64,000 nucleotides of DNA from Bradyrhizobium niftali (GTDB taxonomy: Bacteria > Pseudomonadota > Alphaproteobacteria > Rhizobiales > Xanthobacteraceae): contig NZ_SPQT01000006.1 in the NCBI RefSeq assembly GCF_004571025.1, positions 124,001 through 188,000 on the forward strand, in the 5' to 3' direction. Shown here in pieces: positions 1 to 8,800 of the stretch. The position numbers were made by a program, and so were the translations under genes. Numbering within the stretch: the stretch's first letter is position 1; each line of letters begins with the position of its first letter. Under the pieces are notes generated by a model that worked only from the letters and a program-made list of their open reading frames with translations, made no database searches and was not told where the DNA came from.

Positions 1-270
1 CCCAAGAAAGTTGTTTGCGTTCGAACATAAGAGTGTCCCTCCCCCTTGATTCCTGACCTCTTGTGCGGCGAACCGAGTGCCCGGTCCTTGCCTCACTCTA
101 GCTCACGCGCGAGCCTTATCGCGCGCCACATGGCGTCCTTGGCGCCCCCCTTGTCAATCGGACGTTTGGCGACCAATCGGCGCAAGCCGGGCGTCCCGTT
201 TTCCGACGGCGGGGAGTGATGTTGCGGTTACGTCGAGGTGACCCGAACGCCCCGACCTTGGCCGCTTTTA

Positions 271-296
271 TTTATTTGTACGATTGTACAAATAAA
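271..296. promoter_or_regulatory. Perfect AT-rich palindrome, candidate operator
   Basis: Left arm TTTATTTGTAC (271-281), spacer GATT, right arm GTACAAATAAA (286-296): 11 of 11 positions pair. The core TTGTAC-N4-GTACAA resembles operators of TetR-type repressors (inference from general shape). It could also form a transcript hairpin, but it lacks a GC-rich stem followed by a U tract, so it is not a typical terminator. Confidence 0.55.
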
Positions 297-451
297 ATGG
301 ACCTGTCAACGAAAAAGCCCCCTCGCCGGCCAAGCCACCTTGTCGCGAGCCCCGGGCCACAGTCTAGAAACGCGACGGGCCGGGTGGATGGAAGATTTCG
401 TCTTTCTTTTGCAGAATTGGTACATCCGGGGCCCCGGGCCGGCCCCAACTC

Positions 452-465
452 GGTAACATGTTACC
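452..465. promoter_or_regulatory. Perfect 14-bp palindrome, candidate operator
   Basis: GGTAACATGTTACC is a complete dyad lying about 96 bases upstream of the lipoprotein start codon. The position and symmetry suit a dimeric repressor site. The regulator is not in the window. Confidence 0.45.
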
Positions 466-560
466 TACCTCGAATAAGTCTCTTTTACCTTGTTGAAGGC
501 TACTCTCTCGGCGCCAGCCTGACCCGGCGTCCAACCAGACCGAACCCGCGCGCCCCCACA

Positions 561-839
561 ATGCCGAAGCCTTTCCGCTCCCTCCTGCCCCTCCTCGCGC
601 TTGCCGCAGGGCTGTGCGGCTGCGGCACCGAGAAGCTGTCCGCCGGCATGGGCGATTACGTCCCGCAATGGGCCGGCGGCCTGCCGGCCGACGCCCCGCC
701 GCGGGCAGGCACGCCGCAATACGACGCCTACATGAAGGAGCGCGAGCGCAAGCGGCTCATGCCGGCGGCTGATCGCGAGAAGGAAGAGCAGGCGCAGAAG
801 GGCGCGACGGGCGTGACCTCAGGCAACGCGGTGCGCTGA
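561..839 (+). CDS. Small putative lipoprotein
   Basis: A 92-residue protein. It starts with a short basic N-terminus (MPKPFR), then a Leu/Ala-rich stretch ending in LCGC at about residues 18-21, which fits a lipobox with Cys21 as the lipidated residue. The mature part is short, Pro/Gly-rich then highly charged (KERERKR near residue 60), with no recognised domain. The ATG at 561 was chosen because everything upstream in frame reads as non-coding and the signal sequence begins here. It is convergent with purU across a dispersed repeat. The function is unknown; an envelope-anchored protein is the inference. Confidence 0.6.
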   Translation: MPKPFRSLLPLLALAAGLCGCGTEKLSAGMGDYVPQWAGGLPADAPPRAGTPQYDAYMKERERKRLMPAADREKEEQAQKGATGVTSGNAVR

Positions 840-848
840 GGGATAGCC

Positions 849-950
849 GTCATTCCGAGGCGATGCGTCAGCATCGAACTATGGTGCGCAATTGCGCACC
901 TGAGAATCTCGAGATTCCGGGTTCGCCTCTTCGAGGCGCCCCGGAATGAC
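849..950. repeat. Dispersed palindromic repeat (Bradyrhizobium-type) in convergent gap
   Basis: The element opens with GTCATTCCGAGGCG and closes with CGAGGCGCCCCGGAATGAC, so its ends are inverted copies of each other. Nested inside is an 18-bp perfect palindrome, GGTGCGCAATTGCGCACC, at 883-900. It fills the gap between the convergent lipoprotein and purU genes and could terminate transcription from both sides. Similar units are common in Bradyrhizobium and Rhodopseudomonas intergenic regions (recalled, not searched). Confidence 0.75.
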
Positions 951-957
951 CTCCGGA

Positions 958-1821
958 TCAATCCATGAACACCACGGTTTTGCGGCCGTTGAGGATGACG
1001 CGGTCGTCGAGGTGATAGCGGATCGCGCGCGCGAGCACGCGGCGCTCGATGTCGCGGCCCTTGCGGACGAGATCTTCCGGCGTGTCGCGATGGCTGATGC
1101 GCTCGACGTCCTGGTCGACGATCGGACCCTCGTCGAGGTCGCGGGTGACGTAATGCGCAGTGGCGCCGATCAGCTTGACGCCGCGCTCATGGGCCTGGTG
1201 ATAGGGTTTTGCGCCCTTGAAGCCCGGCAGGAACGAGTGGTGGATGTTGATGCAGCGGCCGGAGAGCTTGGCCGACAGATCGTCCGACAGGATCTGCATG
1301 TAGCGCGCCAGCACGACGAGATCGGTCCCGGTCCTGGCGACGAGATCGAGGATCTGCGCTTCCTGCTCGCGCTTGGTCTCCTTGGTCACAGGCAGATGGT
1401 GGAACGGGATGCCGCCGAAATCGAGCCCGGCATAGACCTCGCGCGGATGGTTGGAGACGATCGCAGTCGGGACCATCGACAATTCGCCGGTGCGCCAGCG
1501 ATAGAGGATGTCGACCAGGCAATGGTCGGACTTCGACACCAGCAGCATCACCTTGCGATGCGCGGCGCGGTCGCGCATCTGCCACTCCATGCCGAAGCGC
1601 TCCGCGATCGCGGCAAAGCCGGTCTGGAGCGCGGACAGCTCCACGGCGAGATCGGCGGCGGTGAACACCACCCGCATGAAGAACTTCTTGGTCTCGACGT
1701 CGTCGAACTGCTGCGCGTCGAGAATGTTCTGTCCGTTGTGGGCCAGGAAGGTCGACACCGCCGAGACGATGCCGGGGCGATCCGGACAGGACAGGGTCAG
1801 GACATATTGATGATCGGGCAT
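958..1821 (-). CDS. purU: Formyltetrahydrofolate deformylase
   Basis: A 287-residue cytoplasmic enzyme hydrolysing 10-formyl-THF to THF and formate, which balances one-carbon pools and feeds formate to PurT. Residues 1-80 form an ACT-type regulatory domain ([15 protein letters not shown] at the start). The rest is a formyltransferase-fold catalytic domain with the conserved segments [26 protein letters not shown] (catalytic His) and [11 protein letters not shown] (catalytic Asp). The length matches the family. The start at 1821 (MPDHQYVL) was preferred over the in-frame ATG at 1845 because homology begins there. It is divergent from the HemD-like gene. Confidence 0.93.
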   Translation of the reverse strand: MPDHQYVLTLSCPDRPGIVSAVSTFLAHNGQNILDAQQFDDVETKKFFMRVVFTAADLAVELSALQTGFAAIAERFGMEWQMRDRAAHRKVMLLVSKSDHCLVDILYRWRTGELSMVPTAIVSNHPREVYAGLDFGGIPFHHLPVTKETKREQEAQILDLVARTGTDLVVLARYMQILSDDLSAKLSGRCINIHHSFLPGFKGAKPYHQAHERGVKLIGATAHYVTRDLDEGPIVDQDVERISHRDTPEDLVRKGRDIERRVLARAIRYHLDDRVILNGRKTVVFMD

Positions 1822-1980
1822 GGCTCTTGATGAAGGTTTGGGCAAATGATGCGGAACAACCCGCGATTTGCGCCCTGCTCTATCACCGACCCCGCCCTTG
1901 CGCCAATCCCAAGACTTGCTTCTACCTGAAACGCAGAGTCAGGATGAACGGACAATTGCGATTTATACCGGAGCACGCCC

Positions 1981-2823
1981 ATGGCCGACCGCTTGAACGG
2001 CTACCGCATCCTGATCCTGGAAACGCGCGAGGAGGCGCAGTTCTCAAAGCTCCTCGCCGAGCAAGGCGCCGACGTCGTGCAGTGCCCGATGTTCACCATC
2101 CACGATGCGCCGGACCCGGCCCCCGTCGAGGCCTGGATCCGCCGCGCCATCGACAGGCCCTTTGACGATCTCGTGCTGATGACCGGCGAAGGCTTGCGGC
2201 GGATCATGAAGCTCGCGCGGACCCGTGGTCTCGACCAGGCTCTGGTCGCAGCCCTCGCCAAATCGCGAAAATTCACCCGCGGGCCGAAGCCCGGCAAGGC
2301 GCTGCGCGAGATCTCGCTCGAGGCGCAGCAGACCACGGAGAAGCCGACCACAGAGGGCGTGATCGAGATGCTGGGCAAGCTCGACCTGAAGGGGCATCGC
2401 CTCGGCCTCCAGCTTTATCCGGACAAGGACCACAGCGCACTGACCGGCGCACTCTCGGCGCAAGGCGCCGAGGTCGATACCGTGCTGCCCTATGTCTACG
2501 ATCCCAAGGCGGCGGATGCCAACATCGTCGCCGCCATCGACGACATGGCGGAGGGGCGGATCGATTCCATCGCGCTGACCAATCTCGGCCAGGTCCGCCG
2601 CCTGATCGAAGCCGCCAAGGCGCATGGCAGCGAAGCGAAGTTGCACGCGGGGTTGGAGCGGACGCTGATTGCGTCGGTGGGCCCTGCCGTGTCGGGGGAG
2701 CTCGCCGTGCATGGCCTGCGCACGGACATCGCACCGGCGGAAGATGCGTATTTCATGCGGCCGCTGATTTCGGCGATGGCGGCAGCGCTGGCGGAGAAGA
2801 AGCCGAAAGTACCGGTGACTTGA
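1981..2823 (+). CDS. Uroporphyrinogen-III synthase family protein
   Basis: A 280-residue protein with the two-lobed HemD layout. The N-terminal lobe has RILILETREEAQFSKLL and a DDLVLMTGEGLRRI segment; the second lobe has LGLQLYPDKDHSAL, VLPYVYDP, IDSIALTNLGQVRRLIEAA and LIASVGPAVSGEL, matching the usual 'SIAFTS...' and 'AVGPVTAEAL' blocks. HemD cyclises hydroxymethylbilane to uroporphyrinogen III for haem, siroheme, B12 and bacteriochlorophyll. HemD sequences diverge strongly and no hem genes are adjacent, so whether this is the main enzyme or a paralogue is open. The 3' end converges on a cyclase gene, with a short GCACGGTCGTGC dyad just after the stop. Confidence 0.75.
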   Translation: MADRLNGYRILILETREEAQFSKLLAEQGADVVQCPMFTIHDAPDPAPVEAWIRRAIDRPFDDLVLMTGEGLRRIMKLARTRGLDQALVAALAKSRKFTRGPKPGKALREISLEAQQTTEKPTTEGVIEMLGKLDLKGHRLGLQLYPDKDHSALTGALSAQGAEVDTVLPYVYDPKAADANIVAAIDDMAEGRIDSIALTNLGQVRRLIEAAKAHGSEAKLHAGLERTLIASVGPAVSGELAVHGLRTDIAPAEDAYFMRPLISAMAAALAEKKPKVPVT

Positions 2824-2856
2824 GAATCTCTAGCACGGTCGTGCCGAAGCAGGATC

Positions 2857-4302
2857 CTAACTACGCACGACACGATACACGCACGCATTTCCTTCGACGC
2901 CGCGGAGAGGGGCGTCAAACTCAACGATGGCGTGGCCTGCCAGGAGGTCGCTGACGCCCGGCGCCGAATAAAGCGCTTCCGAGAGACAGATTTCGCCGGC
3001 ATCGGCCAACGCTTGCACGCGCGCCGCAACATTCACGGTCTGCCCGAAGTAGTCCAGATTTTCATTGAGGGTCACTGCAATCGACGGACCACAATGCGCT
3101 CCGATCTTCAGGATGATGCTCGGATCGCCATGCTCGCTGTTGTAGCGTTCTATCTCTCCGAGCATATGCAACGCCGCGGAGACCGCGTCGGTCGGGCGGG
3201 AGAAGACCGCCATCACGGCATCGCCGATCGTCTTGACGATGGCGCCGGAATGCGCCTGGACGGTCGCTCCCAGCAAGGCAAAATGCTCGCGGACCAGGGC
3301 ATAGGCATTCAGATCACCGAGACGCTCGTACATCGCGGTCGAACCCTTGAGATCCGTGAACAGCAAGGTCACCTGCCGGATGCCGAGGCCTTCCCGCTCG
3401 TCGACGCGTTCCGAGCGGAACAGGCGGCGGAAGGTATGCCGCGCAAGCAACATGCCGCCGGACATATACGGTTCGAACTCGAGCGCAGGCTTGGTCGTCT
3501 GGGCCAGGACTTCGGGCGGCCAATTGATCAGGAGCAATGAGCCACGCACTGCGCCGGAGTGCTCCACGTCGATCACAACGGGGCCGGGCGGGACGACGGA
3601 CAGCGAAGGCGAAAAGCGCTGCGCATCATATCCGACCCGCAGGACGGTCGGCGCGGTTGCGGGTTCGCCTGCGACCGCGACCACGAATGCAGCCTGCGTT
3701 TGGATGTTGACGCCGGCCAGGGCACCGGGACCGAGGTCGGCGCGAAGAGAGGTGGTCGAGCCCGGCGGCAAGAACGCAAGTCCGCGAACCAATCCACGCA
3801 GGAAATCGAGAAACCGGACCTGCTGACCGGGCATGCGCGCGTCGCCCAAGAAACGAAGCTTCCAGTGGAAATCCTCGATCGAAAGGGAATGAGGATCATG
3901 AAATGGAATCCGCCGGAGGTGCGGCGAGACCGTAAACGTAACCTCAATGAAATCGTCGAGGTTGGTCTCACCGCTGACGTCGCAGAGGCCGCAAACGTAA
4001 TGGGTCTTCAGGGTACGCAGAGCGCCAAAGCTGTCGAGCACCATGCCGGACTGGGGACAAACAACGTCCCAACTCATCTCGAACAACCCGCTCCTGGTCG
4101 CATGGAGAAACAGGTCGATGCTTTCCGCCTCGGTAATGGCGCGATCACGCGCGAACGCCAGGGGATTGATCCGGTAGAGCGAGAGATCGTCACCGCTCCT
4201 GATAAGCGTTTCGAATTTCGAGATCACGCGTGGGCTCCAGGATCGGGCCTGCTCAATCTCGGTCATCTTGCTTTCGAGGAGTCGCTCCTGGATGTTGGTC
4301 AT
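2857..4302 (-). CDS. Class III adenylate/guanylate cyclase with Cys-containing N-terminal domain
   Basis: A 481-residue protein. The C-terminal part (about residues 310-470) is a class III cyclase domain with the metal-binding Asp in LLFTDLKGST, the second Asp and substrate Lys in IVKTIGDAVMAVF, and the transition-state Asn and Arg in FGQTVNVAAR. All canonical catalytic residues are present, so cAMP production is likely. The N-terminal 290 residues have no transmembrane helix and carry a cysteine pair (YVCGLC). I recall this region as a domain of unknown function (DUF5939) common in such cyclases. A second cyclase lies about 1.6 kb away with the two peroxidase-like genes in between. The input signal is unknown. 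Confidence 0.85.
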   Translation of the reverse strand: MTNIQERLLESKMTEIEQARSWSPRVISKFETLIRSGDDLSLYRINPLAFARDRAITEAESIDLFLHATRSGLFEMSWDVVCPQSGMVLDSFGALRTLKTHYVCGLCDVSGETNLDDFIEVTFTVSPHLRRIPFHDPHSLSIEDFHWKLRFLGDARMPGQQVRFLDFLRGLVRGLAFLPPGSTTSLRADLGPGALAGVNIQTQAAFVVAVAGEPATAPTVLRVGYDAQRFSPSLSVVPPGPVVIDVEHSGAVRGSLLLINWPPEVLAQTTKPALEFEPYMSGGMLLARHTFRRLFRSERVDEREGLGIRQVTLLFTDLKGSTAMYERLGDLNAYALVREHFALLGATVQAHSGAIVKTIGDAVMAVFSRPTDAVSAALHMLGEIERYNSEHGDPSIILKIGAHCGPSIAVTLNENLDYFGQTVNVAARVQALADAGEICLSEALYSAPGVSDLLAGHAIVEFDAPLRGVEGNACVYRVVRS

Positions 4303-4471
4303 CGTGCGCCTGAGTCATAGCAGTGTCACGAGCAGGAATGGTCGCGTTTCAAACTGATGCGTATTTCACGCGGCTACGGAGCTCCGCGATGGCGACAGCG
4401 CCTGCGGAAAGGAAGCCGCGGGTTGCAGCGCGTTGAGCGCAGCATTTGCACCGCCAACCAGGCGACGATGC

Positions 4472-5152
4472 CTAGCTTGCCACCTGCGAGGCGGCCGACA
4501 TCAACTCCTGAGGGCTTGGAGCCCCGAACATGCGCTGGCCGCCTTCAGGAACCTCGGTAAAGGTCCAGCGCACGATCCCCTCACGATCGAGCAGGAACTG
4601 GCCGAACAGCTGGCCCTGGCCGGTTGCCGCCATGCGCTGATCGGCCTCCATCATCTCGTAGCCGTCCTTTTTGTTGAGGTATTCGGCAGCCGCCAACCGA
4701 TTCATCGGCCCCGACGTTTCGCCGGGCATATCGACCTGCATGCTCATGATGACGTCCATACCCACCTTGCGCGGCCACTCGGTCTCGTGGTCCGTAAACT
4801 CGAGAGTGGGCAGGCCGAACGCGCGGTGCGAGACCCGGTCGGGGTCGGACGCGGCGAGCAAGTTGGGCAAGGGATGATAGCGGAAGTAGAGCCGCGCACG
4901 TTCGATGGGCGTATTCACGACCGTGAGACTTTCGACGCCCTTTTCGTGCAGCGCTGCGCCAAGTTGCGCCTGTGCCGCGATATGGCGCCGACAGAACGGG
5001 CAGTGCAACCCTCGAAACAAGCCGATCAATATCGGGCTCTGCCCGCGAAAATCTTCGAGCGCGATCTTTCCCTCGCGTGTGATGGCGTCCAGCACAATAT
5101 TCGGTGCACGATCGCCCGGTTGAAGTGGTCCATCGGCATGACGTTCTGACAT
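4472..5152 (-). CDS. AhpC/TSA-type redoxin domain protein, copy 1
   Basis: A 226-residue thioredoxin-fold protein. Its N-terminal half carries the redoxin core LEDFRGQSPILIGLFRGLHCPFC, with a CxxC pair (CPFC) where peroxiredoxins and thioredoxins hold the catalytic cysteine. The C-terminal half has a long family-specific extension. It is probably a thiol peroxidase or disulfide reductase acting in the cytoplasm; no signal peptide is seen. By my count it differs from the next gene at about 34 of 226 positions (85 percent identity) with no gaps, so the pair arose by tandem duplication. The genes are 32 bp apart and both begin MSE. The reductant partner is not evident nearby. Confidence 0.8.
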   Translation of the reverse strand: MSERHADGPLQPGDRAPNIVLDAITREGKIALEDFRGQSPILIGLFRGLHCPFCRRHIAAQAQLGAALHEKGVESLTVVNTPIERARLYFRYHPLPNLLAASDPDRVSHRAFGLPTLEFTDHETEWPRKVGMDVIMSMQVDMPGETSGPMNRLAAAEYLNKKDGYEMMEADQRMAATGQGQLFGQFLLDREGIVRWTFTEVPEGGQRMFGAPSPQELMSAASQVAS

Positions 5153-5184
5153 GATTGAACTCCCTCACTTTTAGCTAACGGTGC

Positions 5185-5865
5185 TTAGCCTGCCACCTGC
5201 GAGGCAGCCGACATCAACTCCCGGGGGCTCGGCACCTCGAACATGTGCTGGCCTCCGTCAGGAATCTCGGTGAAGCTCCAGCGCACAATCCCCTCGCGAT
5301 CGAGCAGAAACTGCCCAAACAATTGGCCAAGGCCGGTTGCTTCCATGTGCTTGTCGGCTTCCATGATCTCGTAACCGTCCTTGTTGTTGAGGTAGTCAAA
5401 CGCCGCCAGTCGATTCATCGGTCCGGATAATTCGCCCGGAATTTCGACCTGCATGCTTCTCACCACATCCATGCCCACCTTGCGCGGCCACTCGGTTTCG
5501 TTCTCCGTAAACTCGAGATTGGGCAGGCCGAACGCACGGTGCGAGACCCGCTCGGGGTCGGACGCGGCGAGCAGATCGGGCAATGGATGATAGCGGAAGT
5601 AGAGCCGCGCGCGCTCGATCGGCGTATTGACGACCGTGAGGCTTTCGACGCCCTTGTCGCGTAGGGCGGCATCAAGCTGCGCCTGTGCCGCGATATGGCG
5701 CCGGCAGAACGGACAGTGCAGGCCTCGATACAAGCCGATCAATATCGGGCTCTGCCCGCGAAAATCCTCGAGCGCAATCTTTCCCTCGCGCGTGATGGCA
5801 TCCAGCACGACGTTCGGTGCGCGTTCGCCCGGTTGAAGCGGTCCATCGACATGAGTTTCTGACAT
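5185..5865 (-). CDS. AhpC/TSA-type redoxin domain protein, copy 2
   Basis: The 226-residue tandem paralogue of the downstream redoxin gene, with the same CPFC active-site pair and domain plan. Substitutions between the copies cluster in the C-terminal half (around residues 135-175 and 205-215), while the redoxin core is almost unchanged. That pattern suggests conserved chemistry with drift or specialisation at the substrate or partner surface. Only 21 bp separate its start from the stop of the large cyclase-ATPase gene, so the three genes are probably co-transcribed on the minus strand. Confidence 0.8.
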   Translation of the reverse strand: MSETHVDGPLQPGERAPNVVLDAITREGKIALEDFRGQSPILIGLYRGLHCPFCRRHIAAQAQLDAALRDKGVESLTVVNTPIERARLYFRYHPLPDLLAASDPERVSHRAFGLPNLEFTENETEWPRKVGMDVVRSMQVEIPGELSGPMNRLAAFDYLNNKDGYEIMEADKHMEATGLGQLFGQFLLDREGIVRWSFTEIPDGGQHMFEVPSPRELMSAASQVAG

Positions 5866-5886
5866 GGTCGAACTCCTTCATATGGC

Positions 5887-8800
5887 CTAGTCGAGAAATG
5901 GCAGTACGATCAGCCCTGCGGGATCAAGCCCGTGGCGGGCGCAGACATCTTGGGCCAGCGCGAAATACCGGTCGGCTTCGGGCATGTCGCCTCGATCAAG
6001 GCTCAGCGTGGCGAGACCATCATAGCATGGAAAAAGCTGCTGCGGTTCGCCGGTTTCGTTCGCCACCTCGATTGCCTCGTTGTAGCAGCGGGCGGCCAGA
6101 TCGGGGCGGAAATGGCATTGGTGGATTTGCCCGAGCACGATCAAGGGCACGGAGAGATGCTCGCGCTGATCGAGCGCACGGTCGATTTCGATCGCCTTTT
6201 CGGCAGCCGGCACCCCTTCCTCGGTACATCTGTCCGTGAAGGTGCAACAGGCAACGGCAAAATTGGCAAGAAGGCGCGCCTGGAAGCCGAGATCCCCGAT
6301 CCGACGCGCGACATCGAGTCCACGCCGGCAGACCTCCACGGCTTTCGCCGGGTCGACAATCGTGTAGAGCACACCGAGGTTGGTGTAGCCGCGGCAGGCT
6401 ACGTTAAGGAGGCCAGCGGTCTCGGCGGCTGCGACACTTTGCTCCACCTCGCGAACTGCCTCCTGGTGTCGTCCAAGCCGCGCCAGCGCAACTCCCTTGG
6501 TGTTGAGGGCCTCCGCAATGGCACGTGCCGCCTCGAGCCCGCTTTGCTCGTCCGCGTCCGCCGGTACGGACCGCGCATGGCCGAGCGCCTCGTCTGCCCA
6601 TCTTGCGGCGGCCACGTGATCGCCCGTCCGAAACGCGAGACGGCCGCGCTCCTGCAAGAGATGCGCCCACTCGATGGGCGCGTCGGTCCCTCCAAGCAGT
6701 TTGGCCGCCTCGGCGTAATGCGTCTCTGCCTTGATCCGCTTGCCGGCGTCCCACAGCAATCGGCCAAGCTTGCGAAGAATTCGCGCTTCCCCGATCCGGT
6801 CCTGTATGGCGCGGTGTCCCTCCAACGCGCTCTGATAGTGCTCCTCGGCCGTGTTCCGGCGGCCAGCCGCGCCACAGAGGTCCGCAATCCGCTCGTACAG
6901 GACCAGCCGTTCCGGCTCCCGTTCGCCGGTCAACAGCACGGCGAGGGCCTGTTGGTAGAGACGGATGGCATCGTCATTGGCATAGCTGGCGCGTGCGCGA
7001 TCGCCGGCCGCGCGCAGATAGCGCGCGCCTTTCGGCTTGCTCGCGCTCAGACTGAAGTGATGTCCGAGCAGGATGAGATCTTCGAGGCGCTCGGGCTCGT
7101 GGCCATAGAGCCTCTCGAGCGCCCCACCAATCCGTCCATGAAGCTCGATCCGGCGCTGCAGAAGCAGGTTTTGATAGATCACGTCCTGAAGCATGGTTTG
7201 CGTGAAGCGGTAGGTCCGCAGCGAAATCGAGTTCGAGCCCGCGATCTCCTCGACGATTTCCGCGTCGCATAGAAGTTCGAGCCCTGCTTCCACCCTTGCC
7301 GGCTCGGTTGCCGCCGCACCGAGAGCAGCGGCATCAAAACGCGGGCCGATCACCGCGGCCTCCTGTGCCAGGCGGCGCACCTGATGCGGCAACCGGTCGA
7401 GACGCGCCAGCAACAACGCCTGAATGCTTGCCGGAATATCGGCGGCGGCTTCATCCGACGTCATCCGCCACTGTGCGCCGTCGCGCTGCAGGGTGCCGGC
7501 TTCGATCAGGCCGCGTATGATCTCCTCGAGGAAAAGCGGATTGCCGCCGGCGCGATCGAGGATTCGACTGAACAGACGTCCCGGTGGTTCACGCCAACCG
7601 TGACTGAAATAGGCCGCGAGCAGCTTTTGTCCGTCGGCATCGCCAAGCGGGGGCAGCCGGAGGGTTGCGTGACTGATCCTGCTCGAACCGAACTGGTCCA
7701 GCTCCAGCATCGGCCGGTGCGTAAACAGCAGCATCAGCCGCGTCCGCTCCAGTCGGTCCATCAGGAAGCGCAACGCTTCAAGAGACACCGCGTCGGCCCA
7801 ATGCAGATCCTCGACGATGATCAGCAGTGGCGATAGTGCCAGGCGGCGTTCAAAGACGGTGCGAATCGCGAAGAATATCTGCCGGCGGAGCTGTTCGGGC
7901 TCGACATGCCTGAGCACGGCGTTGGGGTCGCCGAGGCCGAGTACGTGCAGATAGAGCGGCATCAGGCGGTCGGCCTCGTCAGTCGCGAGGCCAAGCTCCG
8001 ACAGCGCTTCGGCGACCTTCGCCTCCGCCTCTCTGGCGCTCGCCTTCTGCGCGATGCCATAGGCGCTACGCAGCACGGCGGCGAGTGTGCCGTAGGATTG
8101 TTCGCCGAGCGGCGAGCACGCCGCCTGCCGGATCGCCACGCCTGCAAATCGATCCTGATCGCGGATGTTCGCAACGAACTCCCTGACCAGGCGTGTTTTC
8201 CCGATGCCGGCTTCACCGACCAGCCGCACCAGTTGAGCTGCGCCGCCGCACGCGCGATCAAGGCTGCCGATCATGCGCGCAAGCTCGGCGTCGCGCCCGA
8301 TCAACGGCGCATTGAGGCCCAGCGTGTCGAGACCTCGCGCCGCTCGGGGCGAGTCGAGCGGCTCCTTCAGACGGTGGACCAGTACGTTGCCCATCTTGCC
8401 CTTGAGCGAGACCTCGCCAAGCGAGTCGTAGGCGAACGCATGCCGCGTCAGACGGTGGGTCAACGGCCCGACCAGCACCTCGCCCGGAGCCGCCATCGAC
8501 TGCAGTCGCTGGGCGGTATTCACCGTGTCGCCGGTCACCGAATAGGATTTGGCAACGCCCGCACCGAGCCCGCCCGCGACGACGTGCCCGGTGTTGATGC
8601 CGACATGGAGCAGCAGCGGTGAACCTGCATACGCCTTCGCGCGTTCGCTGAGGCGCGCCGTCCGGTCGATCATGTCGAGGGCAGCGCGCACCGCCCGCTC
8701 CGGGTCGTCCTCGTGCGCCGCCGGCGCACCAAACAGAGCAAGCAGCGCATCGCCGATGAATTTGTCCACGAAGCCGCCAAAGCTTTGCACCGCGGCCGTC

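Larger units (their letters stand above)
1..560. other. Intergenic region at left edge with two palindromes
   Basis: No convincing gene is seen before the lipoprotein start at 561. Short ORFs cross this stretch, but their translations have no family-like character. The region is more AT-rich than its surroundings around 261-300 and 440-500 and holds two perfect inverted repeats, listed separately. It probably carries the promoter of the lipoprotein and perhaps of a divergent gene off the left edge. Confidence 0.5.

Noticed and set aside
15..40. tRNA 3' half suggested by a GTTCGAAC-like string near the left edge
   Set aside because: The string reads GTTCGAACAT, but no acceptor stem or anticodon arm can be completed within the window.
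946..1830. Long plus-strand open frame of 294 codons opposite purU
   Set aside because: It is the antisense shadow of the well-conserved purU. Its translation is rich in Ala, Asp and Arg with no family motifs.
2857..2868. Terminator between the HemD-like gene and the cyclase gene
   Set aside because: Only a short GCACG-GT-CGTGC dyad near 2833 exists and no U tract follows; evidence is too weak for a terminator call.
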